From the NCBI GenBank assembly GCA_036139795.1, contig JAYZYX010000038.1:43030-107029 (forward strand): DNA of 64,000 bases. The letters run 5' to 3'. This document shows positions 8,405 to 17,343 of this stretch, one piece after another. This DNA comes from Donghicola sp036139795 (GTDB lineage Bacteria > Pseudomonadota > Alphaproteobacteria > Rhodobacterales > Rhodobacteraceae). How positions within the stretch are numbered: position 1 is the stretch's first letter; every line of letters begins with the position of its first letter. Under the pieces are notes generated by a model, which saw only the letters and a program-made list of their open reading frames with translations, was not told the origin of the DNA and made no database searches. A program made the position numbers and the translations under genes.

Positions 8405-9562
8405 TCAGCCCTTCATGCTGTCCCAGAAGTCTTTTACCGAGCCGAAGAAGCTTTTGCTTTCCGGGTTGTTATCCTCGGACAGCTTTTCAAACTCTTTCAA
8501 CAGTTCTTTCTGGCGCGAGGTCAGGTTGACCGGTGTTTCCACCGCCAGTTCGATGAACATGTCGCCGTTGCCAGCGCCGCGCAGGGGCGGCATGCCCTTG
8601 CCGCGTAGGCGCATCTGACGGCCCGATTGGCTGCCGGACGGGATTTTCACCCGGCTGCGACCGCCATCGATGGTCGGGACTTCAATATCACCGCCAAGAG
8701 CAGCAGCTGTCATCGAGACAGGCACACGGCAGAACAGGTGGTTGCCTTCGCGCTTGAAGATCGGGTGCTCTTTCACTTCGATGAAGATGTAAAGATCGCC
8801 GGTCGGCCCGCCGCGCATACCCGCTTCGCCTTCGCCTGCCAGACGGATGCGTGTGCCGGTTTCCACCCCTGCCGGGATGTTGACCGAGAGCGAACGCTCT
8901 TTCTCAACGCGGCCCGCCCCGCTGCATTTCTTGCAGGGGTTCTTGATGATCTGGCCAAGGCCACCACAGGTCGGACAGGTGCGTTCGACTGTGAAAAAGC
9001 CCTGCTGTGCGCGGACTTTACCCATGCCGGAACAGGTCGGGCATGAGGTGGGTTCCGCGCCGCCTTCGGCGCCCGATCCGTCACAGCCGTCGCAAGCGAC
9101 AGAGGTGGGCACGCTGATGGTTTTGGCTTGGCCGGTGAAGGCCTCTTCCAGCGAGATGCGCAGGTTGTAACGCAGGTCCGAGCCGCGCGCCGCGCGACCA
9201 CGGCCTCCGCCGCCCCCGCGTCCGCCGCCCATGAAATCACCGAACAGGTCGTCGAACACGTCAGAGAAGGCCGACGCAAAGTCGCCCTGTCCCTGAAAGC
9301 CGCCGCCACCGGGACGCGGGCCGCCGCCCATGCCACCGTCAAAAGCGCCGTGACCATAGCGGTCGTAGGCTGCTTTTTTGTTCGCGTCTTTCAGAACGTC
9401 ATAGGCCTCGTTCACTTCTTTGAACTGGCTTTCGGCGTCCGGGTTGTCTTTGTTCCGGTCCGGGTGAAGCTCTTTCGCTTTGCTGCGATAGGCTTTCTTC
9501 AGCTCGTCTGCAGAGGCGCCCTTCGAGACGCCAAGCACCTCGTAATAATCACGTTTCGCCAT
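8405..9562 (-). CDS. dnaJ: DnaJ (Hsp40) co-chaperone
   Basis: 385 residues from the ATG at 9562 (MAKRDYYEVLGVS), preferred over an upstream in-frame start at 9589 because it gives the standard DnaJ N-terminus. J domain with HPD at residues 33-35, a Gly/Phe-rich linker, then four CxxCxGxG zinc repeats (CDGCDGSG, CPTCSGMG, CPTCGGLG, CKKCSGAG) and the C-terminal substrate-binding domain. It stimulates DnaK ATPase and delivers unfolded clients in the cytoplasm. It lies downstream of dnaK, separated by a strong hairpin (9581-9629) that may lower its expression relative to dnaK. Confidence 0.98.
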   Translation of the reverse strand: MAKRDYYEVLGVSKGASADELKKAYRSKAKELHPDRNKDNPDAESQFKEVNEAYDVLKDANKKAAYDRYGHGAFDGGMGGGPRPGGGGFQGQGDFASAFSDVFDDLFGDFMGGGRGGGGGRGRAARGSDLRYNLRISLEEAFTGQAKTISVPTSVACDGCDGSGAEGGAEPTSCPTCSGMGKVRAQQGFFTVERTCPTCGGLGQIIKNPCKKCSGAGRVEKERSLSVNIPAGVETGTRIRLAGEGEAGMRGGPTGDLYIFIEVKEHPIFKREGNHLFCRVPVSMTAAALGGDIEVPTIDGGRSRVKIPSGSQSGRQMRLRGKGMPPLRGAGNGDMFIELAVETPVNLTSRQKELLKEFEKLSEDNNPESKSFFGSVKDFWDSMKG

Positions 9563-9580
9563 GGGTTCCCCCTTGTTTCG

Positions 9581-9629
9581 GGAACGCAAAGGGCCGGCCC
9601 GTCACCCGGACCGGCCCTTTGTTGGTTCC
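9581..9629 (-). promoter_or_regulatory. Large hairpin between dnaK and dnaJ
   Basis: Perfect 11-base arms CAAAGGGCCGG (9587-9597) and CCGGCCCTTTG (9611-9621), with an outer GGAAC/GTTCC pair. It sits between the dnaK stop and the dnaJ start. No clean T-run follows on the minus strand, so it is better read as an attenuator or mRNA-stability hairpin than as a full terminator. Confidence 0.7.
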
Positions 9630-9642
9630 GTATCTGCAGATC

Positions 9643-11565
9643 TTACGAGCGCTTGTTGTCGCCCAGATCTTCGAAGTCGGCGTCTACGATGCCGTCGTCA
9701 TCGTCGTTACGGCGGCCGTTGTCGGCATCGTAATCAACGTTGTCATCATCGCCGCCTTCCTGGCTGGCTTTGTAGATCGCCTCACCCAGACGCATGGACG
9801 CTTCGGTCACGTTCTGGATGCCCGACTTGATCTTGGCGGCATCGCCTTTTTCCAGCTCGTCCTTCAGAGCGGCAACGGCCAGTTCGATGGCTTCGACGGT
9901 CGAGGGGTCAACCTTGTCGCCATGCTCTTCGATTGCTTTCTCAGTCGAGTGGATCAGGCTTTCCGCCTGGTTCTTCGCGTCAACCAGACCACGGCGCTCT
10001 TTGTCAGCCTCGGCGTTCTCTTCGGCTTCCTTGACCATGCGTTCGATCTCGGCGTCGTCCAGACCACCCGATGCTTGGATGGTGATCTTCTGCTCTTTGC
10101 CGGTGCCTTTGTCCGATGCGCCCACTGACACGATGCCGTTGGCGTCGATGTCGAAGGTCACTTCGATCTGGGGCATGCCGCGCGGTGCGGGCGGGATGTC
10201 CTCAAGGTTGAACTGACCGAGCAGCTTGTTGTCTGCCGCCATTTCACGCTCGCCCTGGAAGACGCGGATGGTCACGGCCGACTGGTTGTCTTCAGCGGTC
10301 GAGAAGATCTGCGACTTCTTGGTCGGGATCGTGGTGTTGCGGTCGATCAGACGGGTGAAGACACCGCCCAGAGTTTCGATACCCAGCGACAGGGGGGTCA
10401 CGTCCAGCAGAACAACGTCTTTCACGTCACCCTGCAGAACGCCGGCCTGAATGGCAGCACCCATGGCAACCACTTCGTCCGGGTTCACACCCTTGTGGGG
10501 CTCTTTGCCGAAGAACTTGGTCACTTCTTCAAAGACTTTGGGCATACGGGTCTGACCACCGACAAGAACAACCTCGTCAATGTCAGCCACGGTCAGGCCA
10601 GCGTCTTTCAGAGCAGCGGCACAGGGCTTCAGCGAGCCTTTGACCAGATCGCCAACCAGCGATTCCAGCTTGGCACGGGTCAGTTTCATGACCATGTGCA
10701 GCGGCGCGCCGTTTGCACCCATCGAGATGAAGGGCTGGTTGATTTCGGTCTGGGTCGAGCTGGACAGCTCGATCTTCGCCTTTTCAGCCGCTTCTTTCAG
10801 ACGCTGCAGCGCCATTTTGTCTTTGGTCAGATCAACGCCGTGTTCTTTTTTGAACTCGTCCGCCAGATAGGTGACGATGCGCATGTCAAAGTCTTCACCA
10901 CCCAGGAAGGTGTCGCCGTTGGTCGATTTCACTTCGAACAGACCGTCGTCGATTTCCAGAATGGTCACGTCGAAGGTACCACCACCAAGGTCATAAACCG
11001 CGATGGTACGGCTTTCTTTCTTGTCCAGACCATAGGCCAGCGCAGCTGCGGTCGGCTCGTTGATGATGCGCAGCACTTCAAGGCCAGCGATCTTGCCGGC
11101 GTCTTTGGTGGCCTGACGCTGAGCGTCGTTGAAGTAAGCAGGAACGGTGATAACCGCCTGTTTCACTTCTTCACCCAGATAGGACTCGGCGGTTTCCTTC
11201 ATCTTCTGCAGGATCAGAGCCGAGATCTGTGCGGGGCTGTATTTCTCGCCACGGGCTTCGACCCATGCGTCGCCCTGACCGCCGTTTACAACGTTGTAGG
11301 GCAGGTTTTTCTTGTCTTTCGCGATGTCCGCGTCGTCAAACCGGCGACCGATCAGACGCTTGACTGCGAAAATGGTGTTGTCGGGGTTGGTGACAGCCTG
11401 ACGCTTTGCGGGCTGGCCGACCAGACGCTCGTCTTCTGCAAATGCAACGATCGACGGTGTGGTACGCGCACCTTCAGCGTTTTCGATAACGCGGGGCTGG
11501 CTGCCGTCCATGATGGCAATACAGCTGTTGGTGGTACCAAGGTCGATCCCGATGACTTTCGACAT
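9643..11565 (-). CDS. dnaK: DnaK (Hsp70) chaperone
   Basis: 640 residues, the normal length. The N-terminal ATPase domain begins MSKVIGIDLGTTNSC and includes AYGLDKKESRTIAVYDLGGGTFDVTILE. The substrate-binding domain carries LLDVTPLSLGIETLGG, and the helical lid ends in an acidic tail, VDADFEDL. It is the ATP-driven folding chaperone that works with DnaJ and GrpE; grpE is not in the window. A sigma-32-type promoter lies about 100-130 bases upstream (11668-11697). Confidence 0.99.
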   Translation of the reverse strand: MSKVIGIDLGTTNSCIAIMDGSQPRVIENAEGARTTPSIVAFAEDERLVGQPAKRQAVTNPDNTIFAVKRLIGRRFDDADIAKDKKNLPYNVVNGGQGDAWVEARGEKYSPAQISALILQKMKETAESYLGEEVKQAVITVPAYFNDAQRQATKDAGKIAGLEVLRIINEPTAAALAYGLDKKESRTIAVYDLGGGTFDVTILEIDDGLFEVKSTNGDTFLGGEDFDMRIVTYLADEFKKEHGVDLTKDKMALQRLKEAAEKAKIELSSSTQTEINQPFISMGANGAPLHMVMKLTRAKLESLVGDLVKGSLKPCAAALKDAGLTVADIDEVVLVGGQTRMPKVFEEVTKFFGKEPHKGVNPDEVVAMGAAIQAGVLQGDVKDVVLLDVTPLSLGIETLGGVFTRLIDRNTTIPTKKSQIFSTAEDNQSAVTIRVFQGEREMAADNKLLGQFNLEDIPPAPRGMPQIEVTFDIDANGIVSVGASDKGTGKEQKITIQASGGLDDAEIERMVKEAEENAEADKERRGLVDAKNQAESLIHSTEKAIEEHGDKVDPSTVEAIELAVAALKDELEKGDAAKIKSGIQNVTEASMRLGEAIYKASQEGGDDDNVDYDADNGRRNDDDDGIVDADFEDLGDNKRS

Positions 11566-11667
11566 GTTTGTATCCCTCTTGATCTTAGGCGATGTGTCAG
11601 GTGCGGGCCCGTTCCGGCACCCGAACCCGATGTCTTGAAGCAGGCTCGCCTGCTCCGGTTCTCGGCG

Positions 11668-11697
11668 TATATAAGTAGCGGGAATTGACGCTGCAAG
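11668..11697 (-). promoter_or_regulatory. Heat-shock (RpoH, sigma-32) promoter of dnaK
   Basis: On the minus strand CTTGCA (-35, at 11692-11697) is followed after 16 bases by CTTATATA (-10, at 11668-11675). This fits the alphaproteobacterial RpoH pattern of CTTG, a long spacer and CYTATAT. It precedes dnaK by about 100 bases and points toward it. Confidence 0.7.
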
Positions 11698-11754
11698 CGT
11701 TGCGCAACCCCCTTCTGTGACAAATTTGTCTCAACGCCCGAAAGCTGCCCGTTT

Positions 11755-12366
11755 ATGAGCCACCAAAACCCCGTTGATCTGTCCGGTGCGGCCTACTTTC
11801 CAGCCGCTCTGGATCAAGCCGCCCAATCGGCCTTGGTCGAGGATATCCGCGCCATATTGCGCGTCGCGCCGCTGGTCCAGCCGATGACGCCTTCGGGCAA
11901 GCCCATGTCTGTGCGCATGTCTGCTGCTGGCGATTATGGTTGGGTCACGGACCGCAAAGGCTACCGGTATCAGCGCCGTCATCCCGATGGTCAAAGCTGG
12001 CCCGCGATCCCGCTAAGTCTGTCTTCTCTTTGGCAAAAATACTCAAACTCCGACCGCGCCCCCCAGTGCTGCCTTGTGAATTGGTACGGGCCCGAGGCCA
12101 AAATGGGCTTGCATCAGGACAAGGATGAAGCGGACCTGACCCAGCCGGTTCTTTCCATCTCTCTAGGGGATGAGGCGCGGTTCCGGATCGGCGGGGTGAA
12201 CCGCAGCGATCCGACCCGCTCGGTCTGGCTCAAGTCGGGGGATATCGTGGTGCTGCAAGGCCCGTCACGCCTTGCCTACCACGGGATCGATAAAATTCGT
12301 GCAGGCAGCAGTTCTTTGCTGCAAAGTCCGGGCCGCATCAATCTGACGCTGCGTGTGGTGGACTAG
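11755..12366 (+). CDS. alkB: AlkB-like 2-oxoglutarate/Fe(II)-dependent dealkylase
   Basis: 203 residues, close to E. coli AlkB length. The iron-binding facial triad is visible as H120 and D122 (LHQDKDE) and H176 (AYHGID), and the 2-oxoglutarate-binding RxNxTxR element is RINLTLR (194-200). AlkB enzymes oxidatively remove methyl groups such as 1-methyladenine and 3-methylcytosine from DNA or RNA. Codons for the LWQKYS segment (92-97) coincide with a reverse copy of the dispersed TATTTTTGCC repeat. Convergent with the ABC permease gene, with a four-base overlap. Confidence 0.92.
   Translation: MSHQNPVDLSGAAYFPAALDQAAQSALVEDIRAILRVAPLVQPMTPSGKPMSVRMSAAGDYGWVTDRKGYRYQRRHPDGQSWPAIPLSLSSLWQKYSNSDRAPQCCLVNWYGPEAKMGLHQDKDEADLTQPVLSISLGDEARFRIGGVNRSDPTRSVWLKSGDIVVLQGPSRLAYHGIDKIRAGSSSLLQSPGRINLTLRVVD
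12030..12044 (-). repeat. Dispersed repeat core, reverse copy inside alkB
   Basis: On the minus strand this reads GAGTATTTTTGCCAA, matching the core of the repeat at 7514-7535 apart from a missing G. It is translated as part of alkB. Confidence 0.45.
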
Positions 12367-13184
12367 CGGCGGGCGCTCCAGCTGGCCGAGGCGTGCTTAC
12401 GCGTTACAAATTCGCCCATCATGCCGATCACAAGCAGCACGAAGCCCACAACAATAGGATAGGTCAGCGAACTGTTGTGGGGATTGTAGTTGATGAAAAT
12501 GAACCCACGTGCCTGATCAATGGCGTGGAACAGGGGGTTCCAGTCGAACATGGCCAACATAAAGCTGGGTAGCGTATTGGCGACGAACATCTTGCCTGAC
12601 GCGATCATATTGGCCCGCTGATAGATCTGCGACAAAATCTGGCACATGCGCGGCGACCACGGTTTGATCGCCAGAAACAGGATACCCACCGCTGCGCCGG
12701 TAAAGAACGCCAGAAGATACATGGCAAAGGCCCCGATAGGATCAATGATCACGATGGGCGTCACGATGACATGATACAGCAGCAATATCGTGAACATCGA
12801 AATGGTCTGCACATAGAGAGTCGAGATCATGGCCGCGATGATCGCAATCGTCGTGGTCATCGGCGCGTGTTTCATCATCGGCGACGCAGGGCCGTCCGTG
12901 GCCGAAATCGCTGCAACTGCCTTAATATGTGTCATGAACAGGAAGATGCCTGACATGATATACAGCAGGAAATCCCCGCGGATCGCGGCACGGCGCACAC
13001 CCAGAACGGCGAAGAACAGATAGAACCCCGCCAGCATGATGACGGCCTGCAGCATGTTGAACAGGATCGCCAGCACCGCGTTGTTGTGGGTCTTGCGCAC
13101 ATCACGCACGGCATTGTGGTAGATGACCTCGGCCATCGCGATGGCCTTGCTCCACCCCGATCTGCTTTGCGTGTGCCCGAACAT
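12363..13184 (-). CDS. ABC-2 type polysaccharide export permease (KpsM/Wzm-like)
   Basis: 273 residues with about six hydrophobic segments and the ABC-2 membrane-protein layout (NMLQAVIMLAGFYLFFAVLGV, then ...WNPLFHAIDQARGFIF near the C-terminus, characteristic of capsule and polysaccharide exporters). Such permeases pair with a separate ATPase (KpsT/Wzt) to move a lipid-linked polysaccharide across the inner membrane. No ATPase partner is adjacent; both neighbours are oriented otherwise. The permease borders the polysaccharide-synthesis genes starting at 13.3 kb, so a shared pathway is a reasonable inference. Confidence 0.85.
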   Translation of the reverse strand: MFGHTQSRSGWSKAIAMAEVIYHNAVRDVRKTHNNAVLAILFNMLQAVIMLAGFYLFFAVLGVRRAAIRGDFLLYIMSGIFLFMTHIKAVAAISATDGPASPMMKHAPMTTTIAIIAAMISTLYVQTISMFTILLLYHVIVTPIVIIDPIGAFAMYLLAFFTGAAVGILFLAIKPWSPRMCQILSQIYQRANMIASGKMFVANTLPSFMLAMFDWNPLFHAIDQARGFIFINYNPHNSSLTYPIVVGFVLLVIGMMGEFVTRKHASASWSARR

Positions 13185-13308
13185 TCAGCGCTCCAATGCC
13201 TCGGTTTTTGCTTCAACGAACATCGACTTCTTGAAGCATCGTTTCCAGACAGGATAAGAGTTCCCTCGGTTCACTACAATAACATCGTAAGATTAAGGAT
13301 TTCCCTCT

Positions 13309-14103
13309 ATGGATTATGAAAAGCTCACATCGGTTATGCGCCGTCTGGCCCTGGACGCGGGTGACAAGATTATGGAGATCTACAACTCGGACGATTTCGA
13401 GGTGAAATCCAAAAGCGATGAAAGCCCCGTCACGGCTGCGGATGAGGCGGCGGATGCGATCATCACGACCGGTCTGCGTGCGGAATTTCCCGATGTGGCG
13501 CTGGTCACCGAAGAGCAGTCCGACAGCCACAACCAGTCCGTGGACACCTTCCTGATCGTTGACCCGCTGGATGGCACCAAGGAATTTATCAACCGTCGCG
13601 GCGATTTCACCGTAAACATCGCGCTGGTCGAAGCGGGCGTTCCGACCCGCGGCGTGGTCTATGCCCCCGCGAAGGACCGCATGTTCTACACCCTTGCCGA
13701 CGGCACTACCGTCGAGGAAATGGGCCCCTTCGCGAAAGAGGCCGCGGGCGAGACCAAAGCGATCAAGGTTGCGGACTCGGACAACAGCGCGCTGATGGTT
13801 GTGGCGTCGAAATCGCACCGCGATCAGGCGACCGATGACTACATCAACAAATACGCGGTGAAGGATTCCAAAAGCGCGGGCAGCTCGCTCAAGTTCTGTC
13901 TGGTAGCCACAGGCGAGGCGGATCTGTACCCCCGTCTGGGCCGCACGATGGAATGGGACACCGCAGCTGGTCAGGCGGTTCTGCATGGTGCGGGCGGCAA
14001 GGTCGTTGTCTTCGACGGCCACGCGCCGCTGCAGTACGGCAAGGAAGGGTTCGCAAACCCCTTCTTCATCGCCTTCGCGCCTGCGGTTGATCTGAAGGCC
14101 TAA
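13309..14103 (+). CDS. cysQ: 3'(2'),5'-bisphosphate nucleotidase CysQ
   Basis: 264 residues of the inositol-monophosphatase fold with the metal-binding EE (VTEEQ), the DPLDGTKEF motif and a C-terminal MEWDTAAGQAVL motif. CysQ converts 3'-phosphoadenosine-5'-phosphate (PAP) to AMP, clearing the by-product of PAPS-dependent sulfation and sulfate assimilation. It opens a plus-strand run of polysaccharide genes that ends with a sulfotransferase, which would make PAP; a link is inferred. Inositol monophosphatase activity is the main alternative, but the CysQ-type motif spacing favours PAP. Confidence 0.9.
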   Translation: MDYEKLTSVMRRLALDAGDKIMEIYNSDDFEVKSKSDESPVTAADEAADAIITTGLRAEFPDVALVTEEQSDSHNQSVDTFLIVDPLDGTKEFINRRGDFTVNIALVEAGVPTRGVVYAPAKDRMFYTLADGTTVEEMGPFAKEAAGETKAIKVADSDNSALMVVASKSHRDQATDDYINKYAVKDSKSAGSSLKFCLVATGEADLYPRLGRTMEWDTAAGQAVLHGAGGKVVVFDGHAPLQYGKEGFANPFFIAFAPAVDLKA

Positions 14104-14107
14104 GACA

Positions 14108-15367
14108 GTGGGACAGACCATCAGCGCGGTCGTTGTCAGTCAGGGTCGCCCTGAGCTGCTTGCGCGCTGTCTGATGTCTCTGTCCCAACAGCAGCGGGTC
14201 GATCTAGAGGTGGTGGTTGTCGCTGACGCTGCCTCTCTGGATCATCTGGCCGCTGGCCCTTTTGTGGGGCGCTTCAAGCCGGTGCTGCTTGAGCAGGCAA
14301 ATATCTCGCTTGCCCGAAACATGGGGATTCAGGCCGCCGCAGGGGATGTGGTGGCCTTTATTGATGACGATTCGGCGGCGGAGCCTACTTGGGCCGCTTT
14401 TTTAACCGCACCTTTAGCTGACCCGAGTGTGATTGCTGCCACAGGTTTTGTACGCGGGCGGAATGGAATCACCTTCCAATGGAAGGCCGAGATAATTGAT
14501 GTCTTCGGCAATAGTCACCCTATGAGTGTGCCGGAGGATGAGGTGAGTTTTCACCTTCCTCCGAAAAACGGAGCTATCAAAACGCCCGGGACCAATATGG
14601 CCTTCCGGCGTGCGGACCTGATCGCGGCGGGCGGTTTTGATGAACGCCTACACTTTTATTTGGATGAAAGTGATCTGAATATCAGGCTTTCAAGCCGAGG
14701 GCTTAAAACGGCCGTTGTCCCCTTTGCTCAGGTACATCACGCTTACGCGGCCAGTGCCCGTCGGGCGGCGGACCGTACCCCGACATCCCTGTTCGAGATC
14801 GGCGCGAGTCAGTCGGTATTTCTTTCAAATCACTGCCCGCCGGATGAGGTGAACTCAACCTTAAGGCGATTCGCCTCGCATCAGAATTCACGGCTCTTAC
14901 GTTCTTTACAGCGTGGTCCGATGGGTCCTGAGACAGTCTTTCGCCTTAGGCGGGAATTGGCTCATGGGGTTGAGGCCGGAAAAAAACGCGGAAAATGGGT
15001 CCCTCATATTTTTGCAGAGGGGCGTTCAGCATTTATTTCGCTCTGTTCCCAACGCCAAGATGATATTTGCTTAAAATTTATGCGCCCGTGGAATAGTGCC
15101 AAAATGATAGGCAAAATCGCTGATCTTGTGGTAGAGGGACAGATTATTACTGTTCTCGAAATGGCCCCAACTTCTGTGTATCATCATGTTTTGTACACGA
15201 ATGCAGGATATTGGCTGCAAAAAGGAGGTACTTTCGGCCGTTCGGATCGGTCAGACCCAATCTTTAGATTCACCACTTTTCAACGCCGGTGCCGTAAGGA
15301 AATTCTAAGAGTGAGTAAAGTCAGGGGAATTGCCCCCTGTACTCTGGGAACCAAGCGGATACGCTAA
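14108..15367 (+). CDS. Glycosyltransferase family 2
   Basis: 419 residues from a GTG at 14108, four bases after cysQ. GT-A fold: the N-terminus ISAVVVSQGRPELLARCLMSL, a nucleotide-sugar-binding DDD motif at 86-88 (AFIDDDSAAEP) and an acceptor-side DESDLNIRLSSRG. It is predicted to transfer a sugar from a nucleotide donor onto a growing polysaccharide; donor and acceptor are unknown. The DNA becomes visibly more AT-rich with less typical codons from about 14.5 kb to the end, unlike cysQ and galU around it, suggesting acquired or less-ameliorated sequence. The C-terminal ~130 residues match nothing I recognise. Confidence 0.85.
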   Translation: MGQTISAVVVSQGRPELLARCLMSLSQQQRVDLEVVVVADAASLDHLAAGPFVGRFKPVLLEQANISLARNMGIQAAAGDVVAFIDDDSAAEPTWAAFLTAPLADPSVIAATGFVRGRNGITFQWKAEIIDVFGNSHPMSVPEDEVSFHLPPKNGAIKTPGTNMAFRRADLIAAGGFDERLHFYLDESDLNIRLSSRGLKTAVVPFAQVHHAYAASARRAADRTPTSLFEIGASQSVFLSNHCPPDEVNSTLRRFASHQNSRLLRSLQRGPMGPETVFRLRRELAHGVEAGKKRGKWVPHIFAEGRSAFISLCSQRQDDICLKFMRPWNSAKMIGKIADLVVEGQIITVLEMAPTSVYHHVLYTNAGYWLQKGGTFGRSDRSDPIFRFTTFQRRCRKEILRVSKVRGIAPCTLGTKRIR

Positions 15368-15451
15368 CGTTATTGTTTTTGCGCTGCTCCGCAGCAATGT
15401 GATAAAACCGGCTTAACATGATCAAACGATCAAGAAAGAAGGCACTTATTT

Positions 15452-16345
15452 ATGCGTCATAAAGTTACAAAAGCGGTTTTCCCGGTGGCTGGCCTCGGCA
15501 CTCGCTTTCTTCCGGCAACGAAGTCGATCCCCAAGGAAATCATGACGCTGGTCGATCGCCCGTTGATCCAATACGCGATCGACGAAGCGCGGGCTGCTGG
15601 TATTGAAGAGTTTATCTGTGTGACGTCGCGCGGGACAAGCGCGCTGGAAGATTACTTCGACGACGCACCCGAGCTTGAACCCACCCTGCGACCCAAAAAC
15701 AAGAACGACCTGCTAGATGTTCTGAACAAGACCAACATGGAAAGCGGCCAGATCGCCTACGTGCGCCAGAACAAGGCGCTGGGTCTGGGTCACGCGGTCT
15801 GGTGTGCCCGCCGGATGATCGGGAACGAGCCCTTCGCCGTGCTGCTGCCCGATGACGTTATTCAGGCGGAAAAGCCCTGCTTGAAGCAGATGGTCGAAGC
15901 CTACGCGGAAACCGGTGGCAACATGGTTGCCGCGATGGAAGTTCCGATGGAACGCGCCTCGGCCTACGGTGTTCTGGACATCAAAGAAGACATGGGCAGC
16001 ATGGTTTCCGTGAAGGGCATGGTTGAAAAGCCCAAGCGTGAAGAGGCGCCTTCGAACCTGGCGGTAATCGGCCGTTACATCCTGTCGCCCAAAGTGCTTG
16101 AGAATATCTCGACCATGGAAGCAGGCCACGGTGGCGAACTGCAGCTGACCGACGCGATCGCTCAGGAAATCCGCGAAAGCGACAACGTCTACGGCTACCG
16201 CTTCAAGGGCGAGCGTTATGACTGCGGCTCTAAGTCGGGCTTCTTGCAGGCAACCGTTGCCTTCGGTCTGGCGCGTGACGATCTGCGCGACGATCTGGAG
16301 CATTATCTGCAGGACGTTATGGCTGCACGCAAAGCGGCGCAGTAA
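15452..16345 (+). CDS. galU: UTP-glucose-1-phosphate uridylyltransferase
   Basis: 297 residues, full length. Nucleotidyltransferase signature GLGTRFLPATKSIPKE (about residues 13-28), then DRPLIQYAIDEA, ALGLGHAVWCARRMIG, VLLPDDV and GMVEKPKREEAPSNLAVIGRYIL. It makes UDP-glucose from UTP and glucose-1-phosphate, feeding the polysaccharide genes and the galE product that follows 14 bases downstream. It is preceded by a purine-rich AAGAAAGAAGG ribosome-binding site. Confidence 0.97.
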   Translation: MRHKVTKAVFPVAGLGTRFLPATKSIPKEIMTLVDRPLIQYAIDEARAAGIEEFICVTSRGTSALEDYFDDAPELEPTLRPKNKNDLLDVLNKTNMESGQIAYVRQNKALGLGHAVWCARRMIGNEPFAVLLPDDVIQAEKPCLKQMVEAYAETGGNMVAAMEVPMERASAYGVLDIKEDMGSMVSVKGMVEKPKREEAPSNLAVIGRYILSPKVLENISTMEAGHGGELQLTDAIAQEIRESDNVYGYRFKGERYDCGSKSGFLQATVAFGLARDDLRDDLEHYLQDVMAARKAAQ

Positions 16346-16359
16346 GCGGGACCGGAATA

Positions 16360-17343
16360 GTGACGAACGTTCTCGTGACAGGTGGTGCGGGCTATATCGG
16401 CTCGCACGCTTGTAAAGTTCTCAAGGCCGCCGGCTTTACGCCGGTGACCTTCGACAACATCTCAACCGGTTGGGAAGAGGCGGTCAAATTCGGACCGCTG
16501 GAAAAAGGCGATCTTCTGGATCGTGCCCGCGTGGATGAGGTCTTCGCCAAATACCAGCCAGTGGCCGTCATGCATTTCGCGGCCTTCAGTCAGGTTGGCG
16601 AATCCATGAAGGATCCGGGCCTGTATTGGCGCAACAACGTCATCGGCTCTCTGACCTTGATTGAGGCCGCCGTTGCTGCGGGCTGTAAGAATTTCGTTTT
16701 CAGCTCGACCTGCGCGACCTATGGCGAACAGGACGGCGTAACGCTGGACGAAAACTGCCCTCAGGCCCCGATCAACGCCTATGGCGCCTCAAAGCGGGCG
16801 ATCGAAGATATCCTTGAGAACTTCGAAGCCGCGTATGGCCTGAACAGCGTGATCTTCCGCTACTTTAACGTGGCGGGTGCAGACCCTGAGGCTGAGGTCG
16901 GTGAATTCCACCAGCCCGAGACGCACCTGATCCCCGTCATGCTGGATGCCATCGCGGGCAAACGCCCTGCGTTGACCATTCACGGCACCGATTATGACAC
17001 ACCCGATGGCACCTGTGTCCGCGACTATGTCCACGTAATGGATCTGGTGCAGGCCCATGTGCTGGGTGTGAAATGGTTGCTGGATGGCAAGGGAAGCCGC
17101 GTGTTCAATCTGGGCACGGGGGATGGCTTCTCGGTCCGTGAGGTGATCGACCATTCGCGTACGGTAACCAACCGTGAAGTGCCCTTTGATGAGGGTCCGC
17201 GTCGCCCCGGTGACTGCGTAAAGCTTGTTTCCGGTTCCAAACGCGCGTTGGATGAGCTTGGGTGGACACCCGAACATTCGACGCTGGAGCAGATGATTGG
17301 CGATGCTTGGCGCTGGCACCAGACCGGCCACTACGACAAATAA
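16360..17343 (+). CDS. galE: UDP-glucose 4-epimerase
   Basis: 327 residues from a GTG at 16360. Rossmann NAD-binding GGAGYIGSHACKVL at residues 8-21, the catalytic YGASK (Tyr-x-x-x-Lys), FRYFNVAGADPEAEVGE and the GTCVRDYVHVMDL motif of GalE enzymes. It interconverts UDP-glucose and UDP-galactose using tightly bound NAD. It lies directly after galU, so the pair can supply both sugars to the glycosyltransferases in the block. The following glycosyltransferase starts inside its last 41 bases. Confidence 0.96.
   Translation: MTNVLVTGGAGYIGSHACKVLKAAGFTPVTFDNISTGWEEAVKFGPLEKGDLLDRARVDEVFAKYQPVAVMHFAAFSQVGESMKDPGLYWRNNVIGSLTLIEAAVAAGCKNFVFSSTCATYGEQDGVTLDENCPQAPINAYGASKRAIEDILENFEAAYGLNSVIFRYFNVAGADPEAEVGEFHQPETHLIPVMLDAIAGKRPALTIHGTDYDTPDGTCVRDYVHVMDLVQAHVLGVKWLLDGKGSRVFNLGTGDGFSVREVIDHSRTVTNREVPFDEGPRRPGDCVKLVSGSKRALDELGWTPEHSTLEQMIGDAWRWHQTGHYDK

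Noticed and set aside
10495..11688. 397-codon reading frame antisense to dnaK
   Set aside because: It lies wholly opposite dnaK, whose protein is perfectly conserved. Long antisense frames over dnaK are a known artefact of its codon pattern, and the product has no family features.
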